From Escherichia coli DSM 30083 = JCM 1649 = ATCC 11775 (GTDB lineage Bacteria > Pseudomonadota > Gammaproteobacteria > Enterobacterales > Enterobacteriaceae): DNA of 64,000 nucleotides. The notes under the pieces were generated by a model. That model worked only from the letters and a program-made list of their open reading frames with translations, was not told the origin of the DNA and ran no database searches. Shown here piece by piece: positions 1 through 8,989 of this stretch (its first letter is position 1; each line of letters starts with the position of its first letter). The position numbers and the translations under genes are program-made. The stretch spans positions 4,774,001 to 4,838,000 of the forward strand of contig NZ_CP033092.2 of the NCBI RefSeq assembly GCF_003697165.2, given 5' to 3'.

Positions 1-398
1 AGCGCATATTTGAACACCGCTTCTTTAAAAAAGCGCATCTCTTCCGGGCGATGGCGATTCATAAACCATTCGTCGTCGCGATAAACGTTAGTAATGATGT
101 CCGGATTGTCGTTGACTACGCCAAACAGGTCACTGGCAATGTCGCGATCCAGGTTATGAGCAAAAATCAGGTTGCCATCGAGGTCGTGAACGCGCGCGCC
201 ATTGGAGGTAATCATGTAAGACTTAATCTCCAGATTATCGCGAATTTGCCCCACATCAACGTGGTGACGACCGGTCGCAAACACAAAGTTGATGCCGCGC
301 GCGGTGAGCAGCTTCAGAGTTTCTTTGGCGTAAGGGGATAACGTATGGTCGGGAGAAAGTAACGTGCCATCTAAATCAGACGCAACAACCTGGTACAT
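1..398 (-). CDS. yigL: YigL, HAD-family sugar/pyridoxal phosphatase (C-terminus off the left edge)
   Basis: Reading the minus strand from the ATG at 398 gives a protein starting MYQVVASDLDGTLLSPDHT and staying open to base 1, about 132 codons. The DxDGTLL motif (Asp8 and Asp10) is HAD motif I, which forms the phospho-aspartate intermediate. An ATGRHH segment near residue 45 resembles the Cof-type motif II region. Known E. coli YigL is a cytoplasmic Cof-type phosphatase acting on phosphosugars and pyridoxal phosphate. It lies 7 bases downstream of pldB on the same strand, so the two are probably co-transcribed. In E. coli SgrS stabilises a pldB-yigL mRNA fragment, which fits this arrangement. 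Only the N-terminal part is visible. Confidence 0.93.
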   Translation of the reverse strand, partial: MYQVVASDLDGTLLSPDHTLSPYAKETLKLLTARGINFVFATGRHHVDVGQIRDNLEIKSYMITSNGARVHDLDGNLIFAHNLDRDIASDLFGVVNDNPDIITNVYRDDEWFMNRHRPEEMRFFKEAVFKYA

Positions 399-405
399 AA
401 GAAAT

Positions 406-1428
406 TTAAACCTCTGTAGAGCGGTTTCCGCTGGGTGAGTTATGCCTGTTGAAAAAATCAACGATAGCGTGGAGCGCGACTGAGCGCATTGCGTCCTTTT
501 CAAAAAGGATCTCATGGTACGCACCTTTAATTACCAACGGCCGTCCTCCTTCGACAGGATGGCCCGCAGCGGTGCGTAGTTCACAAAAACGGTCGTGCAT
601 GCGGTTATCCACCACGCGTTCCTCTTCAGCTTGTAAGAGAAGCGTTGGCGTGGCGTCATCACCCGCACCGGCTAACACCTGTTCGCCAGCCAGAATACTT
701 TCGCGTACCCAATGGTAGGTCGGCCCACCGACGCGAATCGTTGGGTCATCAGCATAGAAACGTAAGTTACGTCGATATCGCTGTCTGCTGTGGGTCAGTA
801 CGTTGATAGCAAACGGCAACGCGCGCCAGCGCCCGGTGCCTATCGCATAGCCATCACGGAAACGTGGATGCGCTTCGGCCCAATTGAGGATCTGCCGTGC
901 CATAAATGACGGCATACGAATCACAATCCCAAACATTGGCGCAGTTAGCGCAATGGCGTCACATACACCTGGATGGCGTTGCAGAAATAATGTGGAGATC
1001 GCACCGCCCATCGAATGTGCCAGTATATAGCGTTTACGCCACGGACCGGGCTGAACCTCCTGTTGCCAGAATGCCGCCAGATCATCAACATAATCATTAA
1101 AGCGATTAACATGCCCGAGATGTGGATCGCCTAACAGGCGACCGGAACGTCCCTGCCCGCGATGGTCGATGATTAAAACATCAAACCCCAAATGGAACAG
1201 GTCGTAGGCCAGTTCCGCATATTTTACGTAGCTCTCAATACGCCCCGGACAGATGACTACCACCCGGTCATGGTGCTGTGCGCGAAAACGGACAAAGCGA
1301 ACCGGAATGTCATCCACACCAGTAAACTCTGCTTCATCACGCTGACGCCAGAAATCAGTCAGCGGTCCCATGGTAAAAGCAGCAAACGCGTTTTCTCTTG
1401 TTTCCCAGTCTTTTTGCTGCTGAAACAT
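406..1428 (-). CDS. pldB: PldB, lysophospholipase L2
   Basis: A 340-residue alpha/beta hydrolase, the same length as K-12 PldB. Ser139 sits in the nucleophile elbow AHSMGG, and a C-terminal YHEI segment near residue 305 probably supplies the catalytic His. There is no signal peptide; the enzyme is membrane-associated at the inner membrane and deacylates lysophospholipids, mainly 2-acyl-GPE. It is functionally related to the outer-membrane phospholipase gene pldA 3.4 kb away, but not in the same operon. It is transcribed away from rhtB through a shared 110-base divergent promoter region, and leads directly into yigL. Confidence 0.96.
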   Translation of the reverse strand: MFQQQKDWETRENAFAAFTMGPLTDFWRQRDEAEFTGVDDIPVRFVRFRAQHHDRVVVICPGRIESYVKYAELAYDLFHLGFDVLIIDHRGQGRSGRLLGDPHLGHVNRFNDYVDDLAAFWQQEVQPGPWRKRYILAHSMGGAISTLFLQRHPGVCDAIALTAPMFGIVIRMPSFMARQILNWAEAHPRFRDGYAIGTGRWRALPFAINVLTHSRQRYRRNLRFYADDPTIRVGGPTYHWVRESILAGEQVLAGAGDDATPTLLLQAEEERVVDNRMHDRFCELRTAAGHPVEGGRPLVIKGAYHEILFEKDAMRSVALHAIVDFFNRHNSPSGNRSTEV

Positions 1429-1538
1429 CGGGTAATCTGCCTCTTAAACCACGTAAAATCGTTTTTTTAAGCGTGCCTGACACAACGCTGCGACAGTAGC
1501 GTATTGTGGCACAAAAATAGACACACCGGGAGTTCATC

Positions 1539-2159
1539 ATGACCTTAGAATGGTGGTTTGCCTACCTGCTGACATCGATCATTTTAAGCCTGTCGCCAGG
1601 CTCTGGCGCAATCAACACCATGACCACCTCGCTCAACCACGGTTATCGCGGCGCGGTGGCGTCTATTGCTGGGCTTCAGACCGGACTGGCGATTCATATT
1701 GTGCTGGTTGGCGTGGGGTTGGGGACGCTATTTTCCCGCTCAGTGATTGCGTTTGAAGTGTTGAAGTGGGCAGGCGCAGCTTACTTGATTTGGCTGGGAA
1801 TACAGCAATGGCGCGCCGCTGGCGCAATTGATCTTAAATCGCTGGCCTCCACTCAATCGCGTCGACATTTGTTCCAGCGCGCAGTTTTTGTGAATCTCAC
1901 CAATCCCAAAAGTATTGTGTTTCTGGCGGCGCTATTTCCGCAATTCATCATGCCGCAGCAGCCACAACTGATGCAGTATATCGTGCTCGGCGTCACCACT
2001 ATTGTGGTCGATATTATTGTGATGATCGGTTACGCCACCCTTGCTCAACGGATTGCTCTATGGATTAAAGGACCAAAGCAGATGAAGGCGCTGAATAAGA
2101 TTTTCGGCTCGTTATTTATGCTGGTGGGAGCGCTGTTAGCATCGGCGAGGCATGCGTGA
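1539..2159 (+). CDS. rhtB: RhtB, homoserine/homoserine lactone exporter
   Basis: A 206-residue LysE-superfamily inner-membrane exporter with about six hydrophobic segments. The N-terminal SPGSGAINT stretch is the family's conserved SPGP-like motif, and NLTNPKS near residue 115 is the second conserved loop. The family exports homoserine, homoserine lactone and threonine, protecting cells from their build-up. A GGGAG ribosome-binding site lies 7-11 bases before the ATG. The paralogue rhtC lies downstream and convergent, separated by a REP hairpin. Confidence 0.96.
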
Positions 2160-2166
2160 AAATAAT

Positions 2167-2196
2167 GTCGGATGCGGCGTAAACGCCTTATCCGAC
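2167..2196. repeat. REP element between convergent rhtB and rhtC
   Basis: GTCGGATGCGGCGT, a short loop, then CGCCTTATCCGAC form the typical enterobacterial REP/PU palindrome with a mismatched centre. It sits between two converging stop codons, the usual place for REP elements, where they protect mRNA 3' ends and stop read-through. Confidence 0.85.
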
Positions 2197-2219
2197 TTAC
2201 TCTGATGACGCATCTGGCA

Positions 2220-2840
2220 TTAACGCGAAATAATCAAATGAATGCCAAATCCGGCAAATAACGCCCCGGCAAAACCATCAATCCACTTCGCCAGACGTTG
2301 ATAACCACGGCGCATTTGCGGCAGAGCAAACAGGCTGGCAACGACGGTAAACCACGCCAGTGTTTCGACAATAATCAACGCGAAAATGCCCCAGCGTTCG
2401 GTGGTGCCGACATTATCACCGACAAACAGCGAGAACACCGAACCAAAGTAGATAATCGCTTTAGGGTTCGCGAGATTGGTCAGTAAGCCCTTAAGAAAAC
2501 TGCGCCCGCTTTTCGCCAGTTCGACTTGTGGCGCAGGGGCAGAAACAACCTCTTTTTTCAGTGCACCACGTAGCATCTGGTAACCCATCCAGCAGAGATA
2601 CAGGCCACCGCCCACCATAATCAGCGTATGCAGCCAGGCCATTTTTTCGATAATCAAATGTAGGCCAAGCAACGCAATCCCAGCCCAAACCATTACGCCG
2701 CAGGTAATGCCCAGCACGCCCATCATCGCTTCTTTACGGGAACGACTAACAGCGGTCTGAGAGACAAAAAAGAAATCGGGACCGGGGCTCATAAGCGCCA
2801 CAATGTGCACCATGGCGACGGTGAGGAATAACATCAACAT
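2220..2840 (-). CDS. rhtC: RhtC, threonine exporter
   Basis: A 206-residue LysE-family exporter with conserved MSPGPDFFFV near residue 17 and NLANPKAIIYF near residue 125, with multiple transmembrane segments. Known RhtC exports threonine. It is homologous to RhtB across the REP element and convergent with it. It lies downstream of recQ on the same strand, with a 63-base gap. Confidence 0.96.
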   Translation of the reverse strand: MLMLFLTVAMVHIVALMSPGPDFFFVSQTAVSRSRKEAMMGVLGITCGVMVWAGIALLGLHLIIEKMAWLHTLIMVGGGLYLCWMGYQMLRGALKKEVVSAPAPQVELAKSGRSFLKGLLTNLANPKAIIYFGSVFSLFVGDNVGTTERWGIFALIIVETLAWFTVVASLFALPQMRRGYQRLAKWIDGFAGALFAGFGIHLIISR

Positions 2841-2903
2841 ACATTAGACTCGCGGGGGAAACGTTTACGGAGTCTTCATCCTGGCACTTTTTTATGCTGC
2901 TGA

Positions 2904-4733
2904 CTACTCTTCGTCGTCACCATCGACATGCGCACGAATCAGCGCCATAAACGGTTTGCCAAAGCGTTCCAGCTTGCGCATACCAACGCCGTTAACGCTG
3001 AGCATTTCGCTGGCGGTGATCGGCATCTGCTCCGCCATCTCAATCAAGGTTGCGTCGTTAAACACCACGTACGGCGGGACATTGCTTTCATCGGCAATCG
3101 ATTTACGCAGTTTGCGTAATTTGGCGAACAGTTTGCGATCATAGTTGCCGCCGAACGATTTCTGCATCGCTTTCGGTTTGAGCGCCACGATACGCGGCAC
3201 GGCAAGTTGCAAAGAGGATTCGCCGCGCAGCACCGGACGCGCAGCCTCTGTCAGTTGTAGGGCAGAATGCTGGGCAATATTTTGCGTCACCAGGCCGAGG
3301 TGAATCAGCTGGCGGATCACGCTCACCCAATGTTCATGGCTTTTATCACGGCCCATGCCATAGACTTTCAGTTTGTCATGACCATAGTCGCGGATACGCT
3401 GGTTATTAGCACCGCGAATCACTTCCACCACATAACCCATCCCAAACCGCTGATTCACACGACCAATGGTGGAAAGGGCAATCTGAGCATCGGTTGAACC
3501 GTCGTACTGTTTCGGCGGATCGAGGCAGATATCGCAGTTCCCGCACGGCTCCTGACGCCCTTCGCCAAAATAGTTCAGCAATACCAAACGACGACAAGTT
3601 TGCGCTTCGGCAAACGCGCCCATCGCATTGAGTTTATGACGTTCGATATCCTGCAACTGCCCCTGCGGCTTCTCTTCCAGACAACGGCGCAGCCACGCCA
3701 TATCAGCCGGATCGTAAAACAGCATCGCTTCCGCGGGCAGGCCATCACGCCCGGCGCGTCCAGTTTCCTGATAATAGGATTCGATATTGCGCGGAATATC
3801 AAAATGCACCACGAAGCGAACGTTAGGCTTGTTGATGCCCATGCCGAACGCCACCGTCGCCACCACAATTTGCAGGTCATCGCGCTGGAATTTTTCCTGC
3901 ACATCAGCGCGAACATTATTTTCCAGCCCGGCATGATAGGCCGCCGCGCTAATTCCCTTGCTTTGCAGGCGCGCAGCGGTGTCTTCTACTTTCGCACGAC
4001 TATTACAGTAAATAATCCCCGACTTACCGCGTTGTTCCTGTACATAACGCATCAACTGATCGAGCGGTTTGAATTTCTCCATCAGCATGTAGCGAATATT
4101 CGGACGGTCAAAACTGCTGATTTGAATTAGCGGATCGTTCAGCCCCAGCAGGCGCACGATATCCTGGCGCGTGGTGTCGTCGGCGGTGGCAGTCAGCGCC
4201 ATAAACGGCAGCGTCGGAAAACGCTGACGCAGCTGACCGAGGGCAGCGTATTCCGGGCGGAAATCGTGGCCCCATTGGGAGATACAGTGCGCTTCATCAA
4301 CGGCTAATAACACCGGATTCCAGTGCGCCAGATGCTCAAGAAAGTTATCCAGCATCAGGCGTTCCGGCGCGATATAAAGCAGGCGGATTTGCCCGGTGCG
4401 ACAGCCTGTCATAACTTCAAGTTGCTGCTCGCGGGTTTGCGTCGAGTTAAGGCACGCCGCCGCCACGCCGTTGGCTTGCAGTTGATCCACCTGATCTTTC
4501 ATCAAGGAAATCAGCGGTGAAACAACCACGGTAAGGCCGTTTAGCAATAAGGCAGGGATTTGATAGCAAAGGGATTTTCCGCCACCAGTGGGCATGACGA
4601 CCAGGCAATCGCGACCGGAAAGTACGGTGTCGATAATCTCTTCCTGGCCGGGGCGAAACTGTTGATAGCCAAAGGTTTCTTGTAAAACCTGTTTAGCTCC
4701 GGACTCCAGATTCAACACTTCCGCCTGCGCCAC
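2904..4733 (-). CDS. recQ: RecQ, ATP-dependent 3'-5' DNA helicase
   Basis: The start chosen is the GTG at 4733, giving 609 residues starting (M)AQAEVLN as in K-12; a GTG two codons upstream (4739) is also open, but the GGGG Shine-Dalgarno then abuts it. Walker A TGGGKS is at residues 49-54 and the Walker B DEAH box at 146-149. The zinc-binding cysteines (C at about 380, then CGNCDIC near 397-403), the winged helix and a C-terminal HRDC domain (about 530-609) follow. RecQ acts in RecF-pathway recombination and illegitimate-recombination suppression. Confidence 0.97.
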   Translation of the reverse strand: MAQAEVLNLESGAKQVLQETFGYQQFRPGQEEIIDTVLSGRDCLVVMPTGGGKSLCYQIPALLLNGLTVVVSPLISLMKDQVDQLQANGVAAACLNSTQTREQQLEVMTGCRTGQIRLLYIAPERLMLDNFLEHLAHWNPVLLAVDEAHCISQWGHDFRPEYAALGQLRQRFPTLPFMALTATADDTTRQDIVRLLGLNDPLIQISSFDRPNIRYMLMEKFKPLDQLMRYVQEQRGKSGIIYCNSRAKVEDTAARLQSKGISAAAYHAGLENNVRADVQEKFQRDDLQIVVATVAFGMGINKPNVRFVVHFDIPRNIESYYQETGRAGRDGLPAEAMLFYDPADMAWLRRCLEEKPQGQLQDIERHKLNAMGAFAEAQTCRRLVLLNYFGEGRQEPCGNCDICLDPPKQYDGSTDAQIALSTIGRVNQRFGMGYVVEVIRGANNQRIRDYGHDKLKVYGMGRDKSHEHWVSVIRQLIHLGLVTQNIAQHSALQLTEAARPVLRGESSLQLAVPRIVALKPKAMQKSFGGNYDRKLFAKLRKLRKSIADESNVPPYVVFNDATLIEMAEQMPITASEMLSVNGVGMRKLERFGKPFMALIRAHVDGDDEE

Positions 4734-4750
4734 ATTCACCCCGATTGCCT

Positions 4751-4782
4751 GAAATAAAAACAGGCGCTATTTTCAGCGCCTG
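4751..4782 (-). terminator. Rho-independent terminator of pldA, ahead of recQ
   Basis: CAGGCGCT, loop ATTTTC, AGCGCCTG form a perfect 8-bp stem. Read on the minus strand it is followed by a TTTTTATTTC run. It lies about 75 bases past the pldA stop and just before the recQ start, so it separates those two minus-strand genes. Confidence 0.85.
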
Positions 4783-4857
4783 CGCGAGAAACTGCAATGC
4801 TTTTAGTCTCTGAGAGGGTAATCCTGGATGCTGGATTCCAGATTTGCCAACCATTCA

Positions 4858-5727
4858 TCAAAACAGGTCGTTTAGCATAACTCCCACACCAACGCGGGTC
4901 TGGTTGAAGTTATAGTCGATGAGCGATTCGCCGTAACCGCTGTAAACCTGAGTATAAAGGCGCACATGTTTGGTGATCGGGTAGCTTAAGCCTAACTCCG
5001 CGCCGCCGTAACCGGTGTTCCAGTTGTACTGCCCTTTCGCGCTCAGTACCGCATCACCGAGGTGATAGCCGATTTTAAGCTGGTAGTAACCCATATATTT
5101 GGTGATGTCCGGGTTATCGTCCGTATTCCCCACCACATACCACGGCTTCACCTCTACCAGCCAGTTACCGTTTTCTGCCATCAGGCGGGTATAAAGGCGG
5201 TTCCAGCTGCGGGAAGTCGGGTCTGAACGCCCGTTTGAGTCGTGGTTGTAGCCCATTTCCACATCGCGCAGCGTCCAGCCAGCAAAGTTGTAATCCGTGG
5301 CAAAACCGAGGAACAATTGCGGTTCGTAGTTAGTTTCACGAAACGGTGATGACTCATCGCTATTAGAAAGCTGCCACCAGGATTTCTGTGTGTAGGAGGC
5401 GCCCAGTACAGAGTTTGGCCCCAAAATCCCACGCCACAGCGGAAACGCCAGGCTCAACTGGAACTTTACTTCATCCTTACGCGCGTTTTCCGCCCAGTCG
5501 TAACTGGCAATCGCTTCTTTATTCAGATCGCTGGTTTGGGTGTAGATGATGTAGTTGGTGTCATAAGGATAAAGGGTGAACGGATTGTCATGCTCCTGCA
5601 GCATATTGGCGATAATACTGCCACGCACCGCTGGCGCGTCATGCACCTCTTTCACCGTTGCCTCTTGTGCATATACTGCCATAGGCAACATAAACACCGG
5701 CAACAACCAGCCCTGCAGAGTCCGCAT
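4858..5727 (-). CDS. pldA: PldA, outer membrane phospholipase A (OMPLA)
   Basis: A 289-residue precursor. A Sec signal peptide of about 20 residues ends ...MAVYA before QEATVK. The GYNHDSNGRSDP segment holds the His/Ser catalytic pair (precursor His162 and Ser164, i.e. mature 142 and 144), and the C-terminal half shows alternating beta-barrel strands ending in an aromatic residue (NDLF). OMPLA is a calcium-dependent 12-strand barrel that hydrolyses phospholipids misplaced in the outer leaflet. Its length equals K-12 PldA. It is monocistronic, with its own terminator. Confidence 0.97.
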   Translation of the reverse strand: MRTLQGWLLPVFMLPMAVYAQEATVKEVHDAPAVRGSIIANMLQEHDNPFTLYPYDTNYIIYTQTSDLNKEAIASYDWAENARKDEVKFQLSLAFPLWRGILGPNSVLGASYTQKSWWQLSNSDESSPFRETNYEPQLFLGFATDYNFAGWTLRDVEMGYNHDSNGRSDPTSRSWNRLYTRLMAENGNWLVEVKPWYVVGNTDDNPDITKYMGYYQLKIGYHLGDAVLSAKGQYNWNTGYGGAELGLSYPITKHVRLYTQVYSGYGESLIDYNFNQTRVGVGVMLNDLF

Positions 5728-5891
5728 CGCTCGTGTTCTCCGTAACGAATTATTGATAAGGTGAATATTTTTCTGCGGGCTATTTTACATACTTAACTCC
5801 ATAGCCGTTAGTTATCCCTTCCTAAAGTAGAAACCAACAACAAAGAAGCATAAAATCAACATTTCATTAACCAATGAAGTGTAAGGATGTT

Positions 5892-6359
5892 ATGTCTGCC
5901 GTACTGACCGCTGAACAAGCCCTCAAATTAGTGGGTGAGATGTTTGTTTATCACATACCATTTAACCGCGCATTGGGGATGGAACTGGAGCGTTACGAAA
6001 AAGAGTTCGCACAGCTGGCCTTTAAAAATCAGCCGATGATGGTGGGCAACTGGGCGCAAAGCATTTTACACGGCGGGGTCATTGCGTCGGCGCTGGATGT
6101 CGCCGCAGGTCTGGTGTGCGTGGGAAGTACCTTAACCCGCCACGAAACCATCAGTGAAGATGAACTACGCCAGCGGCTATCGCGGATGGGGACCATTGAT
6201 CTTCGCGTCGATTATCTGCGCCCAGGCAGAGGCGAGCGTTTTACTGCTACCAGTAGCCTGTTACGTGCAGGCAATAAAGTCGCCGTCGCCCGCGTTGAAT
6301 TACACAATGAAGAACAGCTTTATATTGCCAGTGCCACCGCCACCTATATGGTAGGTTGA
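5892..6359 (+). CDS. yigI: YigI, hotdog-fold acyl-CoA thioesterase
   Basis: 155 residues starting MSAVLTAEQ at 5892. An upstream ATG at 5874 is open, but an AAGGA element sits correctly before 5892 and K-12 YigI begins there. The ILHGGVIASALD segment near residue 65 is the PaaI/YigI hotdog active-site helix. Known YigI is a cytoplasmic thioesterase for medium- to long-chain acyl-CoA. It is followed 51 bases later by rarD on the same strand, so co-transcription is plausible. Confidence 0.94.
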   Translation: MSAVLTAEQALKLVGEMFVYHIPFNRALGMELERYEKEFAQLAFKNQPMMVGNWAQSILHGGVIASALDVAAGLVCVGSTLTRHETISEDELRQRLSRMGTIDLRVDYLRPGRGERFTATSSLLRAGNKVAVARVELHNEEQLYIASATATYMVG

Positions 6360-6410
6360 AGACATAAAAGCAGGTAAACTGCTGTTACCAATTAAAAATG
6401 AGTATTCCCG

Positions 6411-7301
6411 ATGGATGCAAAACAAACGCGGCAGGGCGTATTACTCGCTCTTGCCGCTTATTTTATTTGGGGTATTGCGCCAGCGTACTTCAAACTGATT
6501 TACTACGTGCCCGCCGATGAGATCCTGACGCATCGCGTGATCTGGTCGTTTTTCTTTATGGTGGTGCTGATGAGCATTTGCCGCCAGTGGTCCTATTTAA
6601 AAACGCTGATTCAGACGCCACAGAAAATTTTTATGCTGGCAGTCTCTGCCGTGCTGATTGGCGGCAACTGGCTACTGTTTATCTGGGCGGTGAACAATCA
6701 CCATATGCTGGAAGCGAGCCTTGGTTACTTTATTAACCCGCTGGTGAACATTGTGCTGGGGATGATTTTCCTCGGCGAGCGATTCCGCCGGATGCAATGG
6801 CTGGCGGTGATTCTGGCGATATGTGGAGTGCTGGTTCAGTTGTGGACTTTTGGTTCACTGCCGATCATCGCGCTGGGGCTGGCGTTTAGTTTTGCTTTCT
6901 ACGGCCTGGTGCGCAAGAAGATTGCTGTTGAAGCGCAAACCGGCATGTTAATCGAAACTATGTGGTTGCTGCCCGTGGCGGCGATTTACCTGTTTGCTAT
7001 TGCCGACAGCTCAACCAGTCATATGGGGCAAAACCCGATGTCGCTGAATTTACTGCTGATCGCCGCCGGTATTGTCACCACCGTGCCACTGTTGTGTTTT
7101 ACTGCAGCGGCGACACGCCTGCGTCTCTCAACGTTAGGCTTTTTCCAGTACATTGGTCCGACGCTGATGTTCCTGCTGGCTGTGACGTTTTATGGTGAAA
7201 AACCGGGTGCCGATAAGATGGTAACTTTCACCTTTATTTGGGTGGCGCTGGCAATTTTTGTGATGGATGCGATTTATACGCAGCGTAGAACGTCCAAATA
7301 A
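6411..7301 (+). CDS. rarD: RarD, EamA-family inner membrane transporter
   Basis: A 296-residue, strongly hydrophobic protein with about ten predicted transmembrane helices in two EamA repeats; GYFINPLVN near residue 103 is a conserved family segment. Its length matches K-12 RarD. RarD homologues are annotated for chloramphenicol sensitivity, but the substrate is not established. Downstream of it base composition changes abruptly to AT-rich. Confidence 0.95.
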   Translation: MDAKQTRQGVLLALAAYFIWGIAPAYFKLIYYVPADEILTHRVIWSFFFMVVLMSICRQWSYLKTLIQTPQKIFMLAVSAVLIGGNWLLFIWAVNNHHMLEASLGYFINPLVNIVLGMIFLGERFRRMQWLAVILAICGVLVQLWTFGSLPIIALGLAFSFAFYGLVRKKIAVEAQTGMLIETMWLLPVAAIYLFAIADSSTSHMGQNPMSLNLLLIAAGIVTTVPLLCFTAAATRLRLSTLGFFQYIGPTLMFLLAVTFYGEKPGADKMVTFTFIWVALAIFVMDAIYTQRRTSK

Positions 7302-7611
7302 AAAATAAATATATTCTGAAAAAATATGCCGACTCTTGCATGAGAGTGGGCATATTGCCATGCTGACAGGAGACTCACATAAGGAAAGGCAGAATTTCCA
7401 GACGTCGTTGTATATTTTCATTTGCTTTAATAAATTTCATTTTTGGTAAATTCAGCATTATGTTATTAGCGATGAGCAAGACCAATCATTAACCAAGTTA
7501 TCTTCAGAATGTAATAAAAAATGTGAAGTGCATTTCTTTTTTAAAATTTTTTTACCCTATTATTTCTTATCAAATTAACATTGCCCTTAATTATAAGAAA
7601 GGAGAATATAA
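7302..7611. other. AT-rich intergenic with a hairpin at 7324-7355
   Basis: 310 bases without a convincing gene. ATATGCC at 7324-7330 pairs with GGCATAT at 7349-7355, extended inside by ACTCT/AGAGT across a G-G mismatch. The A-run lies on the left side, so the hairpin is terminator-like mainly for minus-strand transcription, though it may simply end rarD. The rest is a T/A-rich stretch, probably promoter and leader for the next gene, ending in an AAAGGAG Shine-Dalgarno at about 7599. Confidence 0.55.
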
Positions 7612-8460
7612 ATGAACAACATATTAGGCTCATCAATTAATATGCCCTGTACACTTTTCGAAACTATTACTTTATTCGATGATTTTTCTGCTGATGATAT
7701 GCAGTATGGGGATATGGAAGAACAAGATTTTCTCTCTCTCGGCTTAAGCGACATCTCTGCAAAAGTTGATCCTTACCGCCTCATTAAATACCATTTTCCT
7801 GGGCCGAATTCTACTTATGGTGCTTTTAGTGTTCCAACTTCTGGAACAAAAATATCACAAAGTGAATGTATTGATATTTTATTTGCAGAAATGAAAGATC
7901 TGGCAAAAATGTTTTCCTTTTTTGGACAATACAAAACACTCATCCAGGATCTGATTGATCATTTTAGATATGAAAATGGCAACAGTTTCCATAGCCAGGA
8001 ATTGAACTTATCTTTTCATGAACGAATAAACAAATATGATTATAATAGCCCAATACGTGTAATCAAAGAATGTATCGAAAATGATATTTCTTCAACACCT
8101 ACGATAGGATACCGGCCTCTTCTCCTACAAAAGATTAAGACCGAATTACTTTCATCAAGACTAAATAAATTCAATGATTTTAAAGATAATTTTAATGGCC
8201 TGGGAATCAGCATTCATGATATCTCAGCTCAAAAAATATCTCTTTTAAATTTTCAAAAATATCCTATGGGCTGGAGCGCTACCATTCATTTCATAGCACA
8301 AGACCACTTTGGTTTGGATGTGACTGATATAAAAAACAAGATTTACAACAAGTATAGATTTTTTCGCATATGGTTCTTTTTACAACGGCATAAAGACTTT
8401 GCTTTCAAACCTTTTTTCACCAATTTTAACACTATCGAAAGAATCGAAAATTATCTATGA
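7612..8460 (+). CDS. DUF3289-family protein
   Basis: 282 residues with no signal peptide or membrane segment. The middle (YHFPGPNSTYG near residue 62, then an Asp/Glu- and aromatic-rich helical part) and the C-terminal GWSATIHFIAQDHFGLD segment near residue 223 look like the DUF3289 family as I remember it, found in enterobacteria and often beside DUF943 genes or fused to secretion-related domains. Function is unknown. GC content is clearly below that of rarD and corA, which suggests horizontal acquisition. The strong AAAGGAG site decides the start. Its last four bases overlap the next start as ATGA, so the two are translationally coupled. The position is that of yigF/yigG in K-12. Confidence 0.8.
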   Translation: MNNILGSSINMPCTLFETITLFDDFSADDMQYGDMEEQDFLSLGLSDISAKVDPYRLIKYHFPGPNSTYGAFSVPTSGTKISQSECIDILFAEMKDLAKMFSFFGQYKTLIQDLIDHFRYENGNSFHSQELNLSFHERINKYDYNSPIRVIKECIENDISSTPTIGYRPLLLQKIKTELLSSRLNKFNDFKDNFNGLGISIHDISAQKISLLNFQKYPMGWSATIHFIAQDHFGLDVTDIKNKIYNKYRFFRIWFFLQRHKDFAFKPFFTNFNTIERIENYL

Positions 8461-8954
8461 AAAGAAAACTCCAGAAAATTATATTATATTTATTTCTTCT
8501 ATGCTGCATCTATAATTTATGGATATTGCGTCCTGTACAGATTTTGTATACATACTCTGATGCTGGCAATTCAGTCTTTCTGGTCGTTGATCATCTGCCA
8601 TGGACTGATAGCGATAAAATAAATTGGTATCTGAAGCATCAGGATGAAATTAAAAGTCAAAATCCCCTACCAGAAGATAGTTGGCATACCTGGTATGTTA
8701 TTGATATCGGTAATGGCTTCACTGACTATAAAAAATATATCGAAGGGCCGTATGAAGATCTCTACTGTTTCCCGACGATTAAGAGCAATGATAATTGCAT
8801 CGTAAAAAACTATTTAATGGTTATTAATGAATATCCTTACCGTAATACTCATTTTTTTATTGCTGATAACAATGAGTATCAACTAACCCAGGAAAATAAG
8901 ATAGAGCGAGTGTTCAACCCGCATGACTTTGAAAAAGACAATTTTCAGCAATAA
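8457..8954 (+). CDS. DUF943-family membrane-anchored protein (YigG-like position)
   Basis: 165 residues. One hydrophobic N-terminal segment (about residues 7-27) is followed by a soluble part, probably periplasmic. The pattern RPVQIL at the membrane exit, a LPWTDSDKINWYLKH helix near residue 47 and paired cysteines in YCFPTIKSNDNC fit the DUF943 family (enterobacterial membrane proteins including K-12 YigG, from memory). It starts inside the DUF3289 stop codon. A coupled soluble/anchored pair such as this could be an effector with an immunity protein, but that is inference; no function is known. Confidence 0.75.
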   Translation: MKRKLQKIILYLFLLCCIYNLWILRPVQILYTYSDAGNSVFLVVDHLPWTDSDKINWYLKHQDEIKSQNPLPEDSWHTWYVIDIGNGFTDYKKYIEGPYEDLYCFPTIKSNDNCIVKNYLMVINEYPYRNTHFFIADNNEYQLTQENKIERVFNPHDFEKDNFQQ

Positions 8955-8982
8955 GCCGGATAAAGAACAATCTTTACCCGGC
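8955..8982. terminator. Bidirectional terminator between the DUF943 gene and corA
   Basis: GCCGG-A-TAAAGA, loop ACAA, TCTTTA-C-CCGGC form an 11-bp stem with one A/C mismatch. It begins at the stop of the DUF943 gene and ends 8 bases from the corA stop, so it can serve both converging genes. The U-tracts are weak on both sides. Confidence 0.7.
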
Positions 8983-8989
8983 ATTTATA

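Noticed and set aside
7134..7421. 95-codon minus-strand frame over the end of rarD
   Set aside because: Overlaps the conserved C-terminus of rarD in antisense and crosses the terminator-like hairpin; no homology recognised.
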